From: Deltaproteobacteria bacterium UBA2385
GTDB lineage: Bacteria > Myxococcota_A > UBA796 > UBA2385
DNA: 12,572 nt
Assembly: GCA_002343455.1 (NCBI GenBank)
Contig: DDSR01000198.1
Coordinates: 1-12,572 of the forward strand
Direction: 5' to 3'
Part shown: positions 1-6,615 of the stretch, piece after piece
Numbering within the stretch: the stretch's first letter is position 1
How the letters are laid out: every line of letters starts with the position of its first letter
The notes under the pieces: generated by a model
The model's input: only the letters and a program-made list of their open reading frames with translations
Database searches by the model: none
What the model was told of the DNA's origin: nothing
Translations under genes and position numbers: made by a program

Positions 1-18
1 CGAGCGGAGCGAGGCGGA

Positions 19-49
19 GGGGGGTCGTCCTGCCCCCCCCCGCTGTTTT
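19..49 (+). terminator. Possible intrinsic terminator of an upstream gene
   Basis: A run of six G (19-24) can pair with a run of nine C (33-41) around a loop of about eight bases, and is followed by CTGTTTT. The layout fits a rho-independent terminator for a gene that ends left of the window, but the T-tract is short and interrupted and the stem is only G:C homopolymer. It could also be part of the 5' leader of the glucoamylase-like gene that starts at 66. Confidence 0.3.
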
Positions 50-65
50 CAGATAGACCTCGCGG

Positions 66-2366
66 ATGCTGCTCATCCTCGCCCTCACCTCTCTCAGCCT
101 CGCCACGCCCAGCCTGGACCGCCTCGCCAGCGCCAACGGCTTCGGGGTGCTGCTGGTCATCGACGACCACGACGGCGGCCCGGCCCTGGTCGACTTCCGG
201 GACCGGATCTACCAGCAGTACAGCGCCGACGACGACCCGGTCTGGGACCTGATGTACGACGCGCGCTTCGGCATCGTCGACGAGGACGGCGCCGCCTGGC
301 TCACGGGCGGCACGGGGCCGACGATCCGCAACGGCACGGGCATCATCGAGGTCGACCGCAGCCGCGGGGACCTGGCGATCACCGAGCTGGCCTTCGCCCC
401 GATGGACCTGGGCTGGCCCGGCTACGTCCACCTGCTCCGGGTTCGTAACGAGGGCAGCGCCCCCGCCGAGGTCGAGCTGTTCAGCCTGGCCAACTTCCAC
501 CTCGGAGACGACCGCGCCGGCGTGGCCTTCGGGGACGAGTCCATCGCGGTCGACGGGAGCTGGATGCTGGAGCACGGCACCGGCACCGGCCTGGGCATGG
601 CGGTGGCCAGCCTCTCGACGCCCAGCTCCTGGTCCTGCGACCAGGTCTGGACCCGCCTGACGACCGAGGGCACATTCGACAGCCGCTGCGGCTCGACGGA
701 CTCGCCCTGGATCAACGACGACCAGGTCGGTGGCTGGCAGTGGAGCCCCGGAGCCCTGGAGCCCGGCGAGGAGGCCTGGGTCGGCGTGGTCGCCGGGTTC
801 TACGACACCAGCGACCCCTACTACGCCCGCCTCGCGCTGGAGAGCTGGACCGCCGGCCGCGACCCGGAAGCGATCCTGGCCGCCGAGGAGGCCGGCTGGG
901 AGGCCTTCCACGCCTCCGTCCGCCTGCCGGAGACAAGCAGCGACGACGAGCTGGCGGTCTACCGGCAGAGCCTCGCCTCCCTGCGCATGGCCCAGGTCCG
1001 CGAGGACACCGACGCCTACGGTCAAATCCCGGCCAGCCTGCCCGCCGCGGTCTCGGCGCCGGACGGCTCCTTCGGCCACCTGTGGAACATCACCTGGGTG
1101 CGCGACGGGGCCTACGCGATCGTCGCCCTCTCCCAGGCCGGCCTCCACGACGAGGCCCGCGACGCGCTGTCCTTCCTGCTCCAGGGCAAGGCCGGCGACT
1201 ACGCCCACCTGGTCGGCCGGGACTACGGGCTCAGCGTCTGCCGGCTGTACGGGGACGGCAGCGAGTGGTCCGACGACGACGGCAGCGGACCCAACGTCGA
1301 GCTGGACAACTTCGGACTGCTGCTCTGGGCCGTCGGCGAGCACTGGCGCCAGAGCGGCGACGACACCCTCATCCGCGAGAAGCAGCTCCTGCTCTTCGCG
1401 GGCATCGCCGATGTGCTGGTCGAGGTCCAGGGGGACGACGGCCTGCTGATGGCCGACAGCTCCATCTGGGAGCGCCACTGGAACGGCAACCAGCAGCAGT
1501 TCACCTACACCCAGACCTGGGCCCAGCGGGGGCTGGTCGAGGCCGCCGCGATGGCCTCGCACCTGGGCGAGGGGGGCCGGGCGACCACCTACACGCTGGC
1601 GGCCGAGGCGCTGGGCGAGGGCATCTGCGAGCAGCTCGTGGACGGAGACGGGGTGCTGGCGGCCAGCGCCGAGCAGCTCCGCCTGGGCTCCGGCTACCTG
1701 GACCTCGCCGCCGTCGACGCCTTCAACAACGGGAGCCTGGACGCCGCGGGCCCCCAGGGGCTGGCCTCGCTCGAGGCCTGGCGGGCCGGCCTCGCCACCC
1801 CGGCGGGAGGTCTCGCCCGCAACGACGACGGCGACAGCTACGACCAGCAGGAGTGGGTCTGGGCCGATCTGCGTACGGCGCAGGCCCTGCGGCGCGCCTG
1901 CCTGGAGGACGAGGCCCAGGCCATCGAGGACCGCCTGACCGCCCTGGCGGTCGAGAACCAGTGGACCATCCCCGAGCTGCTGGGTCCTGACGACGCCAGC
2001 TACCGCGGCCCCGCGCCGATGATGGGCTTCGGCGCCGGTCTGTACATGATCAACCTGCTGGGCCGTGAGGAGGCCCTCGCCGACTGCGCCGACGGGGTGG
2101 GGGCGACCTGCCCGGGCGGCGACGACACGGGCAGCCCCGATGGAGGGAGCAGCGACGGGGGCGGCAGCGACGGCGGGAGCGGCGACGGCGGGGAGAGCGA
2201 CGGCGGAGAGAGCGACGGCGGAGGCAGCGACGGCGGGGAGAGCGACGGCGGCTCCGCCACCGCAGAGGACGAGCTGCCCAAGGGCAACTGCGGCTGCAGC
2301 GCGCCCGCGCCGGCGGTCTCGTTGTTGTTGCTGCCGGCCCTCTTGCTTCGGCGGAGGCGGTCCTGA
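66..2366 (+). CDS. Secreted GH15-type glucoamylase-like glycoside hydrolase with MYXO-CTERM tail
   Basis: This 766-residue protein resembles bacterial glucoamylase/glucodextranase-type enzymes (GH15), which release glucose from the non-reducing ends of alpha-glucans. A short signal peptide (about 1-16) leads into a beta-rich domain (about 25-270) and an (alpha/alpha)6-barrel-like domain (about 290-670). Visible motifs are WVRDGAY (344-350), SSIWERHW with Glu469 as the probable general acid, QEWVWAD (595-601), and IPELLG with Glu637 as the probable general base, matching the LPE-type motif of the family. An Asp/Gly/Ser linker (690-730) and a MYXO-CTERM-like end (739-766) suggest cell-surface anchoring. 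An in-frame TAG at 54 makes ATG 66 the first possible start; no clear ribosome binding site precedes it. Family assignment is by motif only, and the exact substrate (starch, dextran, trehalose-like) is not determined. Confidence 0.82.
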   Translation: MLLILALTSLSLATPSLDRLASANGFGVLLVIDDHDGGPALVDFRDRIYQQYSADDDPVWDLMYDARFGIVDEDGAAWLTGGTGPTIRNGTGIIEVDRSRGDLAITELAFAPMDLGWPGYVHLLRVRNEGSAPAEVELFSLANFHLGDDRAGVAFGDESIAVDGSWMLEHGTGTGLGMAVASLSTPSSWSCDQVWTRLTTEGTFDSRCGSTDSPWINDDQVGGWQWSPGALEPGEEAWVGVVAGFYDTSDPYYARLALESWTAGRDPEAILAAEEAGWEAFHASVRLPETSSDDELAVYRQSLASLRMAQVREDTDAYGQIPASLPAAVSAPDGSFGHLWNITWVRDGAYAIVALSQAGLHDEARDALSFLLQGKAGDYAHLVGRDYGLSVCRLYGDGSEWSDDDGSGPNVELDNFGLLLWAVGEHWRQSGDDTLIREKQLLLFAGIADVLVEVQGDDGLLMADSSIWERHWNGNQQQFTYTQTWAQRGLVEAAAMASHLGEGGRATTYTLAAEALGEGICEQLVDGDGVLAASAEQLRLGSGYLDLAAVDAFNNGSLDAAGPQGLASLEAWRAGLATPAGGLARNDDGDSYDQQEWVWADLRTAQALRRACLEDEAQAIEDRLTALAVENQWTIPELLGPDDASYRGPAPMMGFGAGLYMINLLGREEALADCADGVGATCPGGDDTGSPDGGSSDGGGSDGGSGDGGESDGGESDGGGSDGGESDGGSATAEDELPKGNCGCSAPAPAVSLLLLPALLLRRRRS
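2133..2255 (+). repeat. Asp-Gly-Gly-Ser/Glu coding repeat (linker)
   Basis: Tandem, slightly varied copies of a unit built on AGCGACGGCGG encode SDGG, GDGG and ESDGG blocks (residues 690-730 of the GH15-like protein). This is a flexible acidic spacer between the enzyme and its C-terminal anchor. The regular DNA units make it prone to length change by slippage. Confidence 0.85.
2280..2363 (+). other. MYXO-CTERM-like C-terminal sorting signal
   Basis: The last 28 residues hold the tripartite pattern of MYXO-CTERM: a Gly-Asn-Cys-Gly-Cys-Ser motif, a short Leu-rich transmembrane stretch, and a terminal RRRRS. In Myxococcota this tail is thought to be processed by a rhombosortase/CPBP-type protease and to lead to surface display. 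This is the strongest single taxonomic clue in the window. Confidence 0.85.
2353..2365 (+). promoter_or_regulatory. Ribosome binding site plus CTG start of the GST-like gene
   Basis: GGAGG (2353-2357) lies five bases before a CTG (2363-2365) that overlaps the TGA stop of the upstream gene as CTGA. The reading frame behind it carries the complete N-terminal thioredoxin-like half of a GST and has no ATG, GTG or TTG before GTG 2528. The site sits inside the 3' end of the GH15-like gene, so translation is probably coupled. Confidence 0.6.
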
Positions 2367-3094
2367 GCCTCCCCACCCTGCTACAGATCCCAACCTCGCC
2401 CTGGTCGCTCAAGGCGCGCCTCGCGCTGCGGGTCTCGGGCATCGCCTACACGACCCGGATCTACCTGCCCCTCCTCCACGAGCTCCGGCTGCGCTGGCGC
2501 CTGCGCCGCTTCAGCGGTCCGGTCAGCGTGCCGGTCCTGGAGACGGACCAGGGGGCTGTAGCCGACAGCTTCCGGATCGCCCGCCTCGCCCTGGCCGGTG
2601 GCCCGTGGTGGCCCGAAGACCCCGCCCTGGAGGCCTGGAATCGCTGGAGTGAGCGGATGCTGGCCCTGGGCCGCGTTCGCACGACCCTGCGGATCCGCCG
2701 GGACCCCCAGGCCCTGCGCTCCTCCTTGCCCCCGGGCCTGCGCCGCCTGGGTCCGCTCTCCACGCTGATCGGCAAGCTGGGGGCCGATCACCTGCTGAGG
2801 CGCTACGGGCTGGGCCTGGACGAGGCGGCCATCGAGCGAGAGATGGACGCGCTGCTCGATCAGTGCGCCGGCGCGCTGATGGGACGAGACCAGCTGCTCT
2901 CTCGGCCCAGCTACGCCGACATCGCCGTGGCGGTGGGCCTGTCCTTCGTCGATCCGCCCGAGCTCTTGCCGATCGACCCTGTGGCCCGCCCTCACTGGAC
3001 GGTCCCCGCCCTGGCCGAGCGCTACGCTCCGCTGTTGGTGTGGCGGGACTCCCTGCTGGCCTCGGTGGGGGCCGCCGAGGAGCTGGGCAGGTAG
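2363..3094 (+). CDS. Glutathione S-transferase-like protein, inferred CTG start
   Basis: Read from CTG 2363 this is a 243-residue cytoplasmic protein with both GST domains. The N-terminal thioredoxin-like part has TSPWSLKARLAL (11-22), SVPVLE with a cis-Pro candidate at Pro57, and ADSFRIA (67-73) where glutathione-binding Glu/Asp-Ser is expected. The helical C-terminal part carries RPSYADIAVAVGL (181-193), the family's (S/N)xAD core motif. The first conventional start, GTG 2528, would give 188 residues and remove most of the thioredoxin-like half, so I reject it. The four-base CTGA overlap and a good GGAGG support the CTG. Substrate is unknown; the family conjugates glutathione to electrophiles or has non-enzymatic roles. 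It is co-directional with, and probably translationally coupled to, the glucoamylase-like gene, although no functional link is apparent. Confidence 0.7.
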   Translation: MSLPTLLQIPTSPWSLKARLALRVSGIAYTTRIYLPLLHELRLRWRLRRFSGPVSVPVLETDQGAVADSFRIARLALAGGPWWPEDPALEAWNRWSERMLALGRVRTTLRIRRDPQALRSSLPPGLRRLGPLSTLIGKLGADHLLRRYGLGLDEAAIEREMDALLDQCAGALMGRDQLLSRPSYADIAVAVGLSFVDPPELLPIDPVARPHWTVPALAERYAPLLVWRDSLLASVGAAEELGR

Positions 3095-3119
3095 TCCTGG
3101 ATCTATCGGCATCCTCTGC

Positions 3120-3137
3120 TACACTGCGCGGCGGAGG
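3120..3137 (+). promoter_or_regulatory. Candidate -10 element and ribosome binding site for the vWA lipoprotein gene
   Basis: In the 50-bp gap after the GST-like gene, TACACT (3120-3125, preceded by TGC) resembles a sigma-70 -10 element and GGAGG (3133-3137) is seven bases from ATG 3145. If TACACT is used, the transcript would start at or just before the Shine-Dalgarno sequence, giving a very short leader. No convincing -35 was found. Confidence 0.3.
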
Positions 3138-3144
3138 TTCCTTC

Positions 3145-4845
3145 ATGTCATCGCTGCTGCTGCCCGTCTTCACGATCCTGCTCCTGGCCTGCGACCCGGC
3201 CAAGTCCGATCCCAACGACACGGGGGACGGCGGCTCCGATGGCGGCACCGCCGACGGCGGGACCGCGGACGGCGGCACCGGCGACGGCGGCACCGGCGAC
3301 GGCGGCACGACCGATCCCGACGCCGATGGCGACGGCTTCACGGTGGGCGACGGGGACTGCGACGACACCGATCCCGACATCAACCCGGGCGCCGAGGATG
3401 TGCCCTACGACGGTGTCGACAGCGACTGCGACGGCTGGAGCGACTACGACGCCGACCGCGACGGGCACGACAGCGCCGAGCACGGCGGTGACGACTGCGA
3501 CGACACCAACGCGGCCATCAACCCCAGCGCCATCGACGCCCCCTACGACGGGCTGGACGCCGACTGCGCCGGCGACAGCGACTACGACGCCGACGGGGAT
3601 GGCTACGACTCGGGCTGGCATGGCGGCGACGACTGCAACGACGCCTCGGCCGACTACCACCCCGGCGCCTACGAGCGCCCGAACGACGGCGAGGATCAGG
3701 ACTGCGACGGCGAAGACCGGATCTTCGACGGGGTCGTGCTCGACGAGGGCAGCACCGTCACCTACGAGATCGTCGTCCCCCTCGCCGGCAGCGGCCAGCT
3801 CGACGTGACCGTCCTGCTGGACACCACCTGCTCGATGGGCTCGTCGATCAACAACCTCGACTTCAACGACCTCTTCGACGCCATCGCCGATGTCGACGCC
3901 GATGTGGCCGTGGCCTACGCCACCTTCGACGACTACAACTACAGCAGCTACGGCTACACCTACGACAAGCCCTTCACCCTTCAGCATCAGCTCACCGACG
4001 ATGTCGACGCCCTGAGTGAGGCCCACGACGGGGTCAGCCTGCACAACGGCGGCGACGGCCCCGAGTCGGCGGTCGAGGCCCTCTACCAGGCCGTGGTCGG
4101 CGAGGGCTACGATCAGGACTGCGACGAGAGCTACGACTCCAGCGACGATGTGCTGCCCTTCCTGTCCTCTCCCTCCGACATCTTCGAGGGCAGCTCGGAC
4201 TCCGCCGGCGACGCCGACACGGCCCTGGGCGTGGAGGGCGGGGTGGGCAACCGCAGCGGCGCCACCCGCCTCGTGCTGTACATCACCGACAACTACCTGC
4301 GGGATCCGGACGGGCTGGTCTCCACGGCCGACGGTTCGCCGGGTGGCTGTCCCCTGGACGCCGGCAGCACCGACCTCGAGGCCCTGGCGGCCGATGGCGG
4401 CCTCTACTTCTACGGCTTCGCCACCGCCAGCACCCCGGTCACCGGCATGAACACCCTGGCCGACATGACCGGCAGCCTGATCGATCTGGACGGCGACGGG
4501 ACCGAGGATCGGCTGGTGTCGACGCTCAGCTCCACCTCGGACCTCGGCACCACCCTGGGTGAGGCCGTCGCCCAGGTGGCACCCTTCATCGCCTCCCCCG
4601 CCTTCATCGACCAGATGTGGCTGGTCGCCTCGCTGGACTACTACGAGCTGATCGTCGACATCAGCCCGGATCCGGCCGAGGACATCGACGGCAGCGTGAC
4701 CGACAGCGTCACCTTCACCCTGACGCTGGAGGGCAAGATCCCCGCCTCGGGCCTGCCCGAGGAGCTCACCCTGGAGCTGGACCTGTACATCGACGGCGAG
4801 TACCAGCGCACCATCGAGGTGATGGTCGAGGTTCCCCCGGCCTGA
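3145..4845 (+). CDS. Lipoprotein with three MopE-type metal-binding repeats and a vWA-like domain
   Basis: The 566-residue product has a lipoprotein signal ending in LLAC, with lipidated Cys16. An Asp/Gly/Thr linker (27-55) follows, then three Asp/Cys-rich repeats of the MopE-like putative metal-binding type (about 57-97, 102-146, 147-189; pattern DxDGDG...GDCDD...NPGA...DGxDxDCDG). From about 219 a von Willebrand A-like domain begins: VTVLLDTTCSMG (221-232) is the MIDAS-type loop, GGDGPE (302-307) a second metal-site segment, and VLYITDN (377-383) the Asp strand. The C-terminal part (about 490-566) is beta-rich. The first repeats are Ca2+-binding by analogy, and the vWA part suggests protein-protein adhesion at the envelope. 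Asp at +2 would retain E. coli lipoproteins in the inner membrane, but myxobacterial sorting differs. Start chosen for the GGAGG at 3133 and lipobox; longer in-frame starts fall in the preceding gene. Confidence 0.8.
   Translation: MSSLLLPVFTILLLACDPAKSDPNDTGDGGSDGGTADGGTADGGTGDGGTGDGGTTDPDADGDGFTVGDGDCDDTDPDINPGAEDVPYDGVDSDCDGWSDYDADRDGHDSAEHGGDDCDDTNAAINPSAIDAPYDGLDADCAGDSDYDADGDGYDSGWHGGDDCNDASADYHPGAYERPNDGEDQDCDGEDRIFDGVVLDEGSTVTYEIVVPLAGSGQLDVTVLLDTTCSMGSSINNLDFNDLFDAIADVDADVAVAYATFDDYNYSSYGYTYDKPFTLQHQLTDDVDALSEAHDGVSLHNGGDGPESAVEALYQAVVGEGYDQDCDESYDSSDDVLPFLSSPSDIFEGSSDSAGDADTALGVEGGVGNRSGATRLVLYITDNYLRDPDGLVSTADGSPGGCPLDAGSTDLEALAADGGLYFYGFATASTPVTGMNTLADMTGSLIDLDGDGTEDRLVSTLSSTSDLGTTLGEAVAQVAPFIASPAFIDQMWLVASLDYYELIVDISPDPAEDIDGSVTDSVTFTLTLEGKIPASGLPEELTLELDLYIDGEYQRTIEVMVEVPPA
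3223..3309 (+). repeat. Asp-Gly-Gly-Thr/Ser coding repeat (linker)
   Basis: Near-identical units built on GACGGCGGCACC encode (T/S)(A/G)DGG blocks just after the lipidated Cys. The units resemble those in the GH15-like gene about 1 kb upstream. The role is probably a spacer between membrane anchor and folded domains. Confidence 0.85.
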
Positions 4846-4863
4846 AGTCGTCAAGGTCAGAAA

Positions 4864-4879
4864 CTGTCCTGAGCGACAG
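4864..4879. promoter_or_regulatory. CTGT-N8-ACAG palindrome (LexA-box-like operator candidate)
   Basis: The spacing CTGT-N8-ACAG equals the core of the LexA box known from gamma-proteobacteria. It lies directly before a candidate -35 (4880-4885) of the phosphoribosyltransferase-fold gene. The core can also be drawn as a 5-bp hairpin (CTGTC/GACAG), but no T-tract follows, so a terminator is less likely. LexA motifs in delta-proteobacteria and Myxococcota vary and often differ from this one, so the regulator is unproven. Confidence 0.4.
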
Positions 4880-4916
4880 GTGACATGCCCGGCCCCTCTC
4901 GATAGCCTGTACAGGC
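4880..4916 (+). promoter_or_regulatory. Candidate promoter with a perfect 12-bp palindrome over the -10
   Basis: GTGACA (4880-4885; five of six to TTGACA) is followed after 17 bp by TAGCCT (4903-4908; three of six to TATAAT). A perfect palindrome GCCTGTACAGGC (4905-4916) overlaps the -10 and the expected transcription start and reuses the CTGT/ACAG half-sites of the palindrome just upstream. AGAAGGAG (4921-4928) is then the ribosome binding site, six bases before ATG 4935. The arrangement suggests a repressed promoter. Confidence 0.42.
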
Positions 4917-4934
4917 GTTCAGAAGGAGTCCGCG

Positions 4935-5462
4935 ATGCCCACCTCACCCAGCCTCTTCGCCTCGCGCCTCTCGGCCGGTGAAGACCTCTACTTCCGCTCT
5001 CCCCTCGGCCGCCCCGAGCCCGTGGACACGCGCCTGCTGGTCGCCTCCGACGGCGCGGTCGAGGTCGCCTGGCCCTGGGCCTACCTCTGCCGGCTGACCG
5101 TCGTCCGGGTGCATCCGGGCGGCCCGGGCTTCGACCCCGACCTGCTCGGCGGCTGCGCCGTCGCGCTGATCGACGACGGCCTGCTGGCCCCCGACGCGGT
5201 CTCCGCGGTCCTGGACGCGCTCATCGCGACCCGACCGCGCGCGGTGATCGCCGTCGCGCCCGCCTTCTCGCGGGCGGTCCGGCGGGTCTGCCGGGCCGCC
5301 CAGGTCGATCAGATCCACAGCCTGGTCTCCTCGGCCGAGGCGGATCGGGCCGCGCGCCTCTACCCCCAGCGACCGCTCTCGCCGGGTGTGGCCCGCACCC
5401 TGCTGGCCGAGGTCGATCACGCCCGCGGACCGACGGCCCCGGCGCTGCACCTGGTCGCCTGA
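4935..5462 (+). CDS. Degenerate phosphoribosyltransferase-fold protein
   Basis: This 175-residue cytoplasmic protein follows the layout of small type I phosphoribosyltransferase-like proteins: an FxxRxxAG segment near the start (8-15), a strand-turn-helix at LLVASDGAVEVAWPWAYL (34-51) where active relatives have PRGGVPVA, then VALIDDGLLAPDAVSAVLDAL (76-96) at the PRPP-binding VDDGxxTG position, and a later strand AVIAVAPA (103-110). The acidic pair Asp80-Asp81 is kept, but the PRPP loop lacks Thr-Gly (LLAPDA instead), and the PRGG motif is lost, so catalysis is doubtful. It may be a regulatory or binding relative. A strong AGAAGGAG fixes the start. It appears to be transcribed alone from its own palindrome-rich promoter. 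The fold assignment rests on motif order only. Confidence 0.6.
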   Translation: MPTSPSLFASRLSAGEDLYFRSPLGRPEPVDTRLLVASDGAVEVAWPWAYLCRLTVVRVHPGGPGFDPDLLGGCAVALIDDGLLAPDAVSAVLDALIATRPRAVIAVAPAFSRAVRRVCRAAQVDQIHSLVSSAEADRAARLYPQRPLSPGVARTLLAEVDHARGPTAPALHLVA

Positions 5463-5603
5463 GGCGGGTGGGCCGGCTGAGGATGGCTGGCGTCTCGGTT
5501 CGTAACGGCTGGGCCACCGGGACAGCCTGCACCTGTGGGATCGCGTAGGGTCTCGGTGTGGGCAGGGTCGCACGGCGCGGCAGCAACCCACGCCGGAGGC
5601 AGG

Positions 5604-5783
5604 ATGTCCGCCATCGAGAACCCAAGCATGACCAGCGATATGCGCCGTATCCGCCAGGAGGTGGTGGACCGGCGACGGGGGGCTGAACGACGGGCGATGA
5701 TCGCCAAGTTCACGGCCGCCGCCCTGGCCGTGATCGGGGCCTTCTCGGTCGTGGTGCTGATCGGGATGGTCCTGAACGCCTGA
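5604..5783 (+). CDS. Small single-pass membrane protein (59 aa), unknown function
   Basis: The product has a charged, Arg-rich N-terminal half (MRRIRQEVVDRRRGAERR at 13-30), probably helical and cytoplasmic, and one hydrophobic segment (about 36-57) ending at the C-terminus, as in tail-anchored or small regulatory membrane proteins. I chose ATG 5604 because GGAGG (5595-5599) lies four bases before it; a longer in-frame reading from 5535 adds 23 residues with no such site. The 141-bp gap upstream (5463-5603) shows no gene. The gene ends 26 bp before the convergent Tat-substrate gene. I do not recognise a family. Confidence 0.55.
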   Translation: MSAIENPSMTSDMRRIRQEVVDRRRGAERRAMIAKFTAAALAVIGAFSVVVLIGMVLNA

Positions 5784-5800
5784 GCCGGGCTCCGCAAGGA

Positions 5801-5820
5801 CAGGCGGGCTCAGGCGGGCT
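5801..5820. repeat. Exact 10-bp tandem duplication at the 3' end of the Tat-substrate gene
   Basis: CAGGCGGGCT occurs twice in a row. Read on the minus strand, the TGA stop of the Tat-substrate gene (5810-5812) spans the junction of the two copies. With one copy the codon would be TGT and the frame would run on toward the convergent small gene. No T-tract or long stem is present in the gap between these convergent genes. Confidence 0.8.
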
Positions 5821-6610
5821 CGAGCTGCCGAGCGATCGCGACGCAGGACTCGAAGCCGCTCTGCAGGCCCGAGCGAATGACCATGGGCATCTCGCTGCCC
5901 AGCCGGGCGATGGTGCCCGAGCCCTCGCCGAACCGCAGGCGGGTCGTGAAGGTCACGCGGCTGGTGTGCAGGCGGCCTGGTTCGACCGTGAACATCCCGT
6001 AGATCTCCGAGACCGGGATGACCGAGTTCAGCAGGCTGCGCCGCTTGACCGAGGCCACGACCTGCTCCATCTTCGCCTGGTAGGCGGGCCAGGCCGCGCC
6101 AGCGACGTTCTCGTTGAGGTGCTCGAAGAACAGGATGGTCCGGTCGCCGTCCACCAGCCGGTACATCCGCTGCCCGTAGGTCCCGTAGAAGAAGCTGAAG
6201 TCCAGGAAGTAGAAGCTGTCGGCGTAGCTGAGGCCCGAGCGGGAGTCGGTGCCGGAGCCCAGGCGCACCACGGCCTTGGCGCCGTCTTCTACCTGCGGGA
6301 GGCGGCTCATGTTCTCGAAGACGGTCCGCACGACGGTCTCGTGCTTGAAGTCGCGCTGCCCCTCGCCTGTGACCATCGCCAGGTAGCCGGTGTCCAGCGC
6401 CTTCAGCCGGACCTCGTCGTAGGCCTTCTCCTTGTAGTTGCGGACCTGCGCCCCCTCCCAGAAGGTGGAGCTGCTGGCCGCGGCCGACAGCACCTCCTGC
6501 GCGCCGGGATCGCGGGTCAGCAGGCGCAAGGAAGACGCACGGGTGGGCAAGGACCAGCCGGCCAGGGCGGTCCCTGCCAGCAGGGTCAGGAGTTCACGAC
6601 GGGTCCTCAT
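5810..6610 (-). CDS. Tat-exported protein, possible SRPBCC/START-like lipid-binding fold
   Basis: The 266-residue product begins MRTRRELLTLLAGTALAG, a twin-arginine signal (Arg4-Arg5 followed by ELL), with probable cleavage near residue 26, so it is exported folded. The mature part alternates strand-like and helical stretches: aromatic-rich SFYFLDFSFFYGTYGQRMYRL (132-152), then PVSEIYGMFTVEP (199-211), a long strand RVTFTTRLRFGEG (218-230), and a C-terminal helix with GLQSGFESCVAIARQL (248-263, sole Cys256). The pattern is compatible with an SRPBCC/START-like cavity protein, but I see no diagnostic motif. It begins 5 bp after the stop of the coiled-coil gene, so the two are very probably co-transcribed and translationally coupled. 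A G-rich stretch before ATG 6610 is the only ribosome-binding signal. Confidence 0.55.
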   Translation of the reverse strand: MRTRRELLTLLAGTALAGWSLPTRASSLRLLTRDPGAQEVLSAAASSSTFWEGAQVRNYKEKAYDEVRLKALDTGYLAMVTGEGQRDFKHETVVRTVFENMSRLPQVEDGAKAVVRLGSGTDSRSGLSYADSFYFLDFSFFYGTYGQRMYRLVDGDRTILFFEHLNENVAGAAWPAYQAKMEQVVASVKRRSLLNSVIPVSEIYGMFTVEPGRLHTSRVTFTTRLRFGEGSGTIARLGSEMPMVIRSGLQSGFESCVAIARQLEPA

Positions 6611-6615
6611 GCCCC

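Noticed and set aside
740..1990. 416-residue open frame in another frame of the GH15-like gene.
   Set aside because: Arg/Pro/Gly-rich frame shadow; the GH15 frame carries the catalytic motifs and signal peptide.
2863..3144. Extended start (2863) for the vWA lipoprotein frame.
   Set aside because: The extension overlaps the GST-like gene and hides the lipoprotein signal; ATG 3145 has GGAGG and LLAC.
3223..3309. Could the regular repeats be a CRISPR array?
   Set aside because: Units are contiguous 12-18 bp coding repeats in frame with DGG blocks; there are no unique spacers and no cas genes.
4864..4879. Intrinsic terminator for the vWA lipoprotein gene.
   Set aside because: Only a 5-bp stem and no following T-tract; an operator is the better reading.
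3148..4947. 599-residue open frame on the minus strand opposite the vWA lipoprotein.
   Set aside because: Val/Ala/Gly-rich reverse complement of Asp codons (GAC/GAT), with no domain signature.
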